Assembly (NCBI GenBank): GCA_963965975.1
Contig: OZ014415.1
Location: 4,655,001 to 4,719,000, forward strand
Direction of reading: 5' to 3'
DNA length: 64,000 bases
Source of the DNA: Xestospongia bergquistia
Taxonomy: Eukaryota; Porifera; Demospongiae; Haplosclerida; Petrosiidae
Under the pieces are notes generated by a model. The model saw nothing but the letters and a program-made list of their open reading frames with translations, did no database searches and was not told the origin of the DNA. Below, piece after piece: positions 59,459 to 64,000 of this stretch (the stretch's first letter is position 1; every line of letters begins with the position of its first letter). A program made the translations under genes and the position numbers.

Positions 59459-61340
59459 AATAAAGATAAAATATTTAATGATAATTATTGCTGTGTCACT
59501 CACAAATATCACAATTTTAGCAGCTTCATTTAGTAAAGCTCATTGAATTTAAAGTCAAGCTATATATACTAACACATTTCACTGTATTTACTTGCCCCTA
59601 GGCTATAGCAAGGAACATTATTGTCTTGGATTTACTGCAGAGAACACCGTCAAATGTTTTGGCTGAATGGAATCCAGTTGCTTCTTCTGTCTTGCTAAAC
59701 AGCCTGTAGAAATAAAGTCGTGACTCATTGGTTGCTACTAAAGAAGTAATGCTTCTAAGATTTCTAGTACAAACATTTACAAGCTGATACTGATACCAGA
59801 GAAGACACAATGGGGGTGAAAAGACTTTTATACTGGTTATTAAAGTGTATATATTACAGAGACAAGGAAACGTGATATATGTTTTAAAATGACTTATTAC
59901 AGGCTTAGTTAAGATAACAAATGCACTAGAACTAAGGACTAAAGCTCATTGAATTTAAAGTCAAGCTAGATATATTAACACAAATGAAGTATTGATACAC
60001 TGACTGTATTTACTTGCCTATGGGCTGTAGCGAGGAACATTATTGTCTTGGATTTACTGCAGAGACCACTGTCAAATGATTTGGCTGAATGGAATCTGGT
60101 TCCTTCTTCTATCTTGCTAAACAGCCCTGTAGAAAGAAAGTCATGAATCTTTGGTGGCTAAAACGAAGTAAAGATGCACTAAACTAAAGGCTAAAGCTCA
60201 TTGAATTTAAAGTCAAGCTATATATACTAACACACTTGACTGTATTTACTTGCCCTTTGGCTATAGCGAGGAACATTATTGCTAAAATGAAGTAATGCAG
60301 TCTAAGATTTCTAGTATAACCATTACAAACACATTCACATATGATATCGGACAATACTCAAGACTCAATAAAATCTCTACAATATGCACATTTTATAATA
60401 TAAAGTGCATAGATAACTTATGGGACAGGAAGTCTACACATGATAATCATATTCATAAGTATACACAATACAATAACCAACCAATAATACAGCACAAGCT
60501 GATACTGACACAAACGTAGAGACAGTCAGGGTAAACAGCCCTGCAGAAATAAAGTTGTGACAAAACATTACAAGCTAATACTGATACAAAAGTAGACACA
60601 ATAGGTTTAAAAGGGCTTGTACTAAATAAAAACACTTGACTAACTACTCATATAATGGTAGACATAATGGGGCTAAATAGGCTTGTAGTGATAAAACAAT
60701 TGACTAATATTATTCAGACTTCCTACATTGTACTAAATATACTGGTTACTAAAGTTTATATATTAGAGAAAAGGAATAGTCAGATATGTTTCCAAATGAC
60801 TTATCAGATGCACTAAAACTAAGGGCTAAAACTGACTCAATTTCTTTTGTTCTAGCGAGTAACATCATCGTCTAAGATTTATTGCAGACAAGACTGTCAA
60901 ATCACTTGGCTGCATGTAATACAGTTCCTTCTTCTGTCTTGCTCCACAGCTCTGCAGACGTAAAGTCCTGACAGATTGGTTGCTAAAATGAAGTAATGCT
61001 GTCTAAGATTTTTAGTACAAACCTTTACAAGCTGATACTGATACCAAAGCAGACACAATCAGGGTAAAAATCCTTTTAAAAACACTTGAACATTATTATT
61101 GAGACTTGCTACATTGACTGGCAGTACTTGTTACTACTGTTTTTTCCTTCTGTTCTAGCAAGGAATTTCATTGTCTCGGATTTACTGCAGAGAACACTGT
61201 CAAATGCTTGCCTGTTGGAATCCAGTTCCTTCTTTTGTCTTGTTAAACAGCCCTGCAGAAGTAAAGTCCTGACACATTGATTGCTAAAATGAAGTAATGC
61301 AGTCTATGATTTCTAGTACAAACCACTGTACTTTAGATTA

Positions 61341-61568
61341 TTGGTGATAGCTACTTGTAGTAACTTTTCTGCTGCTCTATTATATGCTATAAATCAGCTA
61401 GGAAAGCCAAATCTATCTTTTAAAAAAGAGCAGATCTTTTCTATTGTAGCTATACATAACGGAAAAGATGTCTTCGTGTGGTTACCAACTGGTTTTGCAA
61501 AGAGTTTGTGTTTCAAAATCCTCCCTTTCATGATGGATTACAAGCTAGGTTATGAACCAACTGCTTGA
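61341..61568 (+). pseudogene. RecQ-like DNA helicase fragment (Q motif to Walker A)
   Basis: 75 codons: LLYAINQLGKPNLSFKKEQ (Q-motif region with the KxEQ Gln), FSIVAIHNGKDVFVWLPTG, then FAKSLCFKILPFMMDYKLG. RecQ-family helicases couple ATP hydrolysis to 3'-5' DNA unwinding, and the order Q motif, GKDVFVWLPTG, motif I is characteristic. Motif I, normally GxGKS/T, is GFAKS here, with the second Gly changed to Ala. The frame stops at 61566-61568, long before the DEVH box and later motifs, none of which I can find downstream. It may be one exon of a decayed gene or a transduced fragment; it lies between cassette copies and a truncated MITE. Confidence 0.75.
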
Positions 61569-61689
61569 ATTCCTCTAGGTCTACAACAGATTTCTCTTGA
61601 GACACAATTCGAAGTTTGCACTTCATAAAAATATATGAAGAGAGACTATCATATCATGTCCAGAAACAATAACATCAAGTAAAGCAGTT

Positions 61690-61950
61690 ATTAACGAACC
61701 CCAATTATTTCACATTCCAACAGCACTGAACAAATTTGTTGCTCTTTCGGCTTCTACTAAATAAATCTCTGCATTACTGACAAACTCGTGCTTAAACTCG
61801 TGTAGTGAAAAAAACGTCATCAATATAAACCCGACCCATCAATTCGTCATTTAATTTAAAATGTGTCATTATGATGTCAATAATTATGTGCATGCGCAAG
61901 CAGTAATGACCAGGCTCTTTTCTACCGCGAAAGTCTGGGTACGAGGCTAG
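61690..61950 (-). mobile_element. Truncated third copy of the 8-bp-TSD MITE
   Basis: On the minus strand it starts CTAGCCTCGTACCCAGAC at 61950 and follows the left half of copy 1 (ATGACACATTTTAAATTAAA, GGTTTATATTGATGACG, AACAAATTTGTTCAGTGCTG) until about 61690, where homology is lost. Here the region before the Gly-rich end reads FKHEFVSNAEIYLVEAERAT, an open stretch broken in copies 1 and 2, so this copy may be closer to the coding ancestor. No second end and no target duplication. Confidence 0.75.
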
Positions 61951-62635
61951 TACTAAATAAAAACATTCGACTAATTTTATTGAGACTTGCTACATTGTAC
62001 AAAATATATTGGTTACTAAAGTCTTTATATTACAGAGAAAAGGACTAGTGAGATATTATATTTCAAAAAGACTTACAATAGGCTTAGTTAAGATAACAAA
62101 TGCACTAAAACTAAGGACTAAAGCTCACTGAATTTAAAAGTCATGCTACATATACTACAGCACATGGAGTACTGCTTCTCTGACTGTATTTGTTACTACT
62201 ATCTTTCCATTTTTAGTACAAACCTTTTCAAGCTGATACTGATACCAAAGCAGACACAATGGGGGTAAAAAGCCTTTTAAAAACACTTGATTAATATTAT
62301 TCAGACTTCCTATATTGTACTAAATATACTGGTTATAGGTGCGATATTACATTATAAAATGACATATTACAGGTTTAGTTAAGATAACAAATGCACTAAA
62401 ACTAAGGGCTAAAGCTCATTGAATTTAAAGTCAAGCTAGATATACTAATGCACAATGGAACAATGACACAATGGGAGTAAAAAGCCTTTCAAATACACTT
62501 TACTAATATTATTCAGATTTCCTACATTGCACTAAATATACTGGTTACTAAAGTATATATTAGAGAGAAAAGAAACAGTCAGATATGTTTTCAAATGACA
62601 GGCTTAGTTTTTGTGTGTCTGACTGAATTTGAAAT
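61951..62635. other. Spacer-type sequence of the second cassette array
   Basis: Contains CACTTGACTAATATTATTCAG and AAGCTCATTGAATTTAAAG type spacer blocks repeated two or three times without a complete cassette core. No gene. Confidence 0.5.
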
Positions 62636-62958
62636 CAAGCTACATATACTAACTCACATGGAGTACTACTTACGTGAACGTATTTGTTACTACTGTCTTT
62701 CCCTTTCGTTGTAGCGTTTACTACACAGGAGACAGTCAAATGACTTGGCTGCATGGAATCCAGTTCCTTCTTCCGTCTTGCTAAACAGCCCTGCAGAAGT
62801 AATGTCCTGACCCATTTGCTACTAAAGAAGTAATGCTGTCTAAGATTTCTAGTACAAACCTTTACAAGCTGATACTGAAACCAAAGAAGACACAATGGGG
62901 GTAAAAAGCCTTTTATACTGGTTATTAAAGTGTATATATTACAGAGACAAGGAAACAT
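62635..62958 (-). other. Open frame through array units, probably not a gene
   Basis: 107 codons on the minus strand across a cassette and its spacer (LFPPLCLLWFQYQLVKVCTR-like start, ARRKKELDSMQPSHLTV). A related but shorter frame occurs at 59598-59810 in another unit (LFSKTEEATGFHSAKTF, LCSKSKTIMFLAIA). Because polypyrimidine acceptors favour the plus strand, I regard these as reverse-strand shadows, but the recurrence is noted. Confidence 0.25.
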
Positions 62959-63812
62959 GACATATGTTTTAAAATGACTTATTACAGGCTTAGTTAAGAT
63001 AACAAATGCACTAAAACTAAGGACTAAAGCTCATTGAATTTAAAGTCAAGCTAGATATACTAACACAAATGAAGTATTGATACACTGACTGTATTTATTT
63101 CCTAATGGGCTGTAGCGAGGAACATTAGTGTCTCGGATTTACTGCAGAGAACACTGTCAAATGATTTGGCTGGATGGAATCTGGTTCCTTCTTCTATCTT
63201 GCTAAACAGCCCTGTAGAAAGAAAGTCATGAATCTTTGGTTGCTAAAATGAAGTAACGATGCGCTGAACTAAGGGCTAAAGCTCATTGAATTTGAATTTA
63301 AAGTCAAGCTATATATACTAACACACTTGACTGTATTTACTTGCCCTTGGGCTATAGCAAGGAACATTATTGTCTTGGATTTACTGCAGAGAACACTGTC
63401 AAGTGACTTGGCTGAATGGAATCTAGTTCCTTCTTCTGTTTTGCTAAACAGCCCTGTGGAAATAAAGTTGTGAATGATTCGTTGCTAAAATAAAGTCATG
63501 CTGTTTAAGATTTCTTGTACAAACATTTACAAGCTGACACTAATACCAAAGAAAACACGATGGGGGTAAAAATCTTTTAAAAACACTTGACTAATATTAT
63601 TCAGACTTGCTACATTGTACTAAATATACTGGTTATTAAAGTGTATATATTACAGAGACAAGGATAGGTGACATATATGTTTTAAAATGACTTATTACAG
63701 GCTTAGTTAAGATAACAAATGCACTAAACTAACGGCTAAAGCTCATTAAATTTAAAGTCAACCTATATATACTAACACCCTTGACTGTATTTACTTGCCC
63801 TTGGGCTATAGC

Positions 63813-64000
63813 GAGGCTCCAACTGTATAATATCCTCCGGCAACAGCTGGTACAAAAATTACATCTGCTTTTGCTCTTCCAGTAATTGAAATGCCTCCTC
63901 TACGATCTCAACTGAAATACCAGGTATATCAGAACCCACCTAATAATAAAGAATATTTAATGATAATTATTGCTGTGTCACTCACAAATATCACAGTTTT
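63813..64000. repeat. Second copy of the 59326-59540 block, cut by the window end
   Basis: GAGGCTCCAACTGTATAATATCC to AATATCACAGTTTT repeats the block at 59326-59540 with few changes (for example TATAATATCCTCCGG against TATAATATCCTTCAG). The distance between copies is about 4.49 kb, which gives a minimum higher-order period for this array. Confidence 0.85.

Larger units (their letters stand above)
55100..64000 (+). repeat. Second array of exon-like cassettes (plus strand), about 14 copies
   Basis: Core of about 104 nt recurring near 55384, 58501, 58725, 59010, 59608, 60030, 60853, 61159, 62714, 63115 and 63350, with truncated copies near 55119, 55608, 60270 and 63810. The best copies have acceptors such as TTTTTTCCTTCTGTTCTAG (before 61159) and donors CAGAAGTAAAG or AAAGGTAAAG. 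The plus-strand reading RNIIVLDLLQRTLSN, then DLAEWNPVPSSVLLNSP, is open in several copies; most have lost the donor GT or carry a 1-nt change. Spacers share AAGCTCATTGAATTTAAAG, TTTCTAGTACAAACC and AGCTGATACTGATACCAAAG. I do not recognise the peptide. The whole looks like repeated duplication of one or two exons with their introns. Confidence 0.7.

Noticed and set aside
1..64000. tRNA, rRNA, snRNA or origin sequences
   Set aside because: I looked for conserved RNA-gene signatures by eye and found none that I could support.

Overview
The window is AT-rich, non-coding-dominated eukaryotic nuclear DNA. Introns with GT...AG borders, long tandem satellite, pogo-, piggyBac- and Tc1/mariner-type DNA transposons, a Gypsy-like fragment and a RecQ-type helicase fragment point to an invertebrate metazoan. 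A sponge-like animal is my best guess because of the combination of element families and the RecQ-like sequence; this is inference and weak. I see no bacterial genes, operons, rRNA, tRNA or CRISPR, and no gene that is clearly an intact host gene.

Region 1 (1-33745, continuing at 38482-39211 and 40005-about 42090) is a satellite with a monomer of about 143 bp, roughly 240 copies by estimate. Each monomer is built from three consecutive imperfect palindromes and has stops in every frame. Higher-order repeats are visible: a 1985-bp unit at 1-3105, and a set of about 5 kb whose copies lie at 13.5-15.5 kb and 19.2-20.5 kb. The array is fairly homogeneous up to about 30.4 kb, then passes through a truncated monomer into a diverged variant. 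A block of 12 monomers at about 40185-41900 is inverted.

The satellite is interrupted by four DNA transposons with readable borders: a piggyBac-type element at 13857-14537 (TTAA), a piggyBac-type MITE at 28218-28871 (TTAA; a second copy lies in opposite orientation at 42399-43053, beyond the satellite edge), a 4.7-kb pogo/Tigger element at 33748-38481 (TA), and a Tc1/mariner-type element at 39212-40004 (TA). The pogo element carries a multi-exon transposase gene with all three catalytic aspartates, a 90-nt exon present in three tandem copies, and a terminal PHD-finger exon. It is broken by stop codons and one frameshift.

Region 2 (42.1-50.9 kb) is a graveyard: a decayed piggyBac at 43179-45271, a second piggyBac fragment, microsatellites, a degenerate TTTAGGG-like tract, and a head-to-tail duplication carrying what looks like the 3' end of a Gypsy-like retrotransposon on the minus strand.

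Region 3 (50.9-64.0 kb) consists of two arrays of exon-like cassettes. The first (50877-54760) has about 20 units of about 59 nt bounded by good splice-site consensus sequences on the minus strand, and contains two copies of an 8-bp-TSD MITE that were amplified with the array. The second (about 55.1-64.0 kb) has about 14 units of about 104 nt that look like plus-strand exons. It contains a nearly complete piggyBac transposase gene (56228-57894; one small intron, one frameshift, one stop) and a RecQ-like helicase fragment (61341-61568). I do not recognise the proteins these cassettes would belong to. They are the parts of the window I find hardest to explain.
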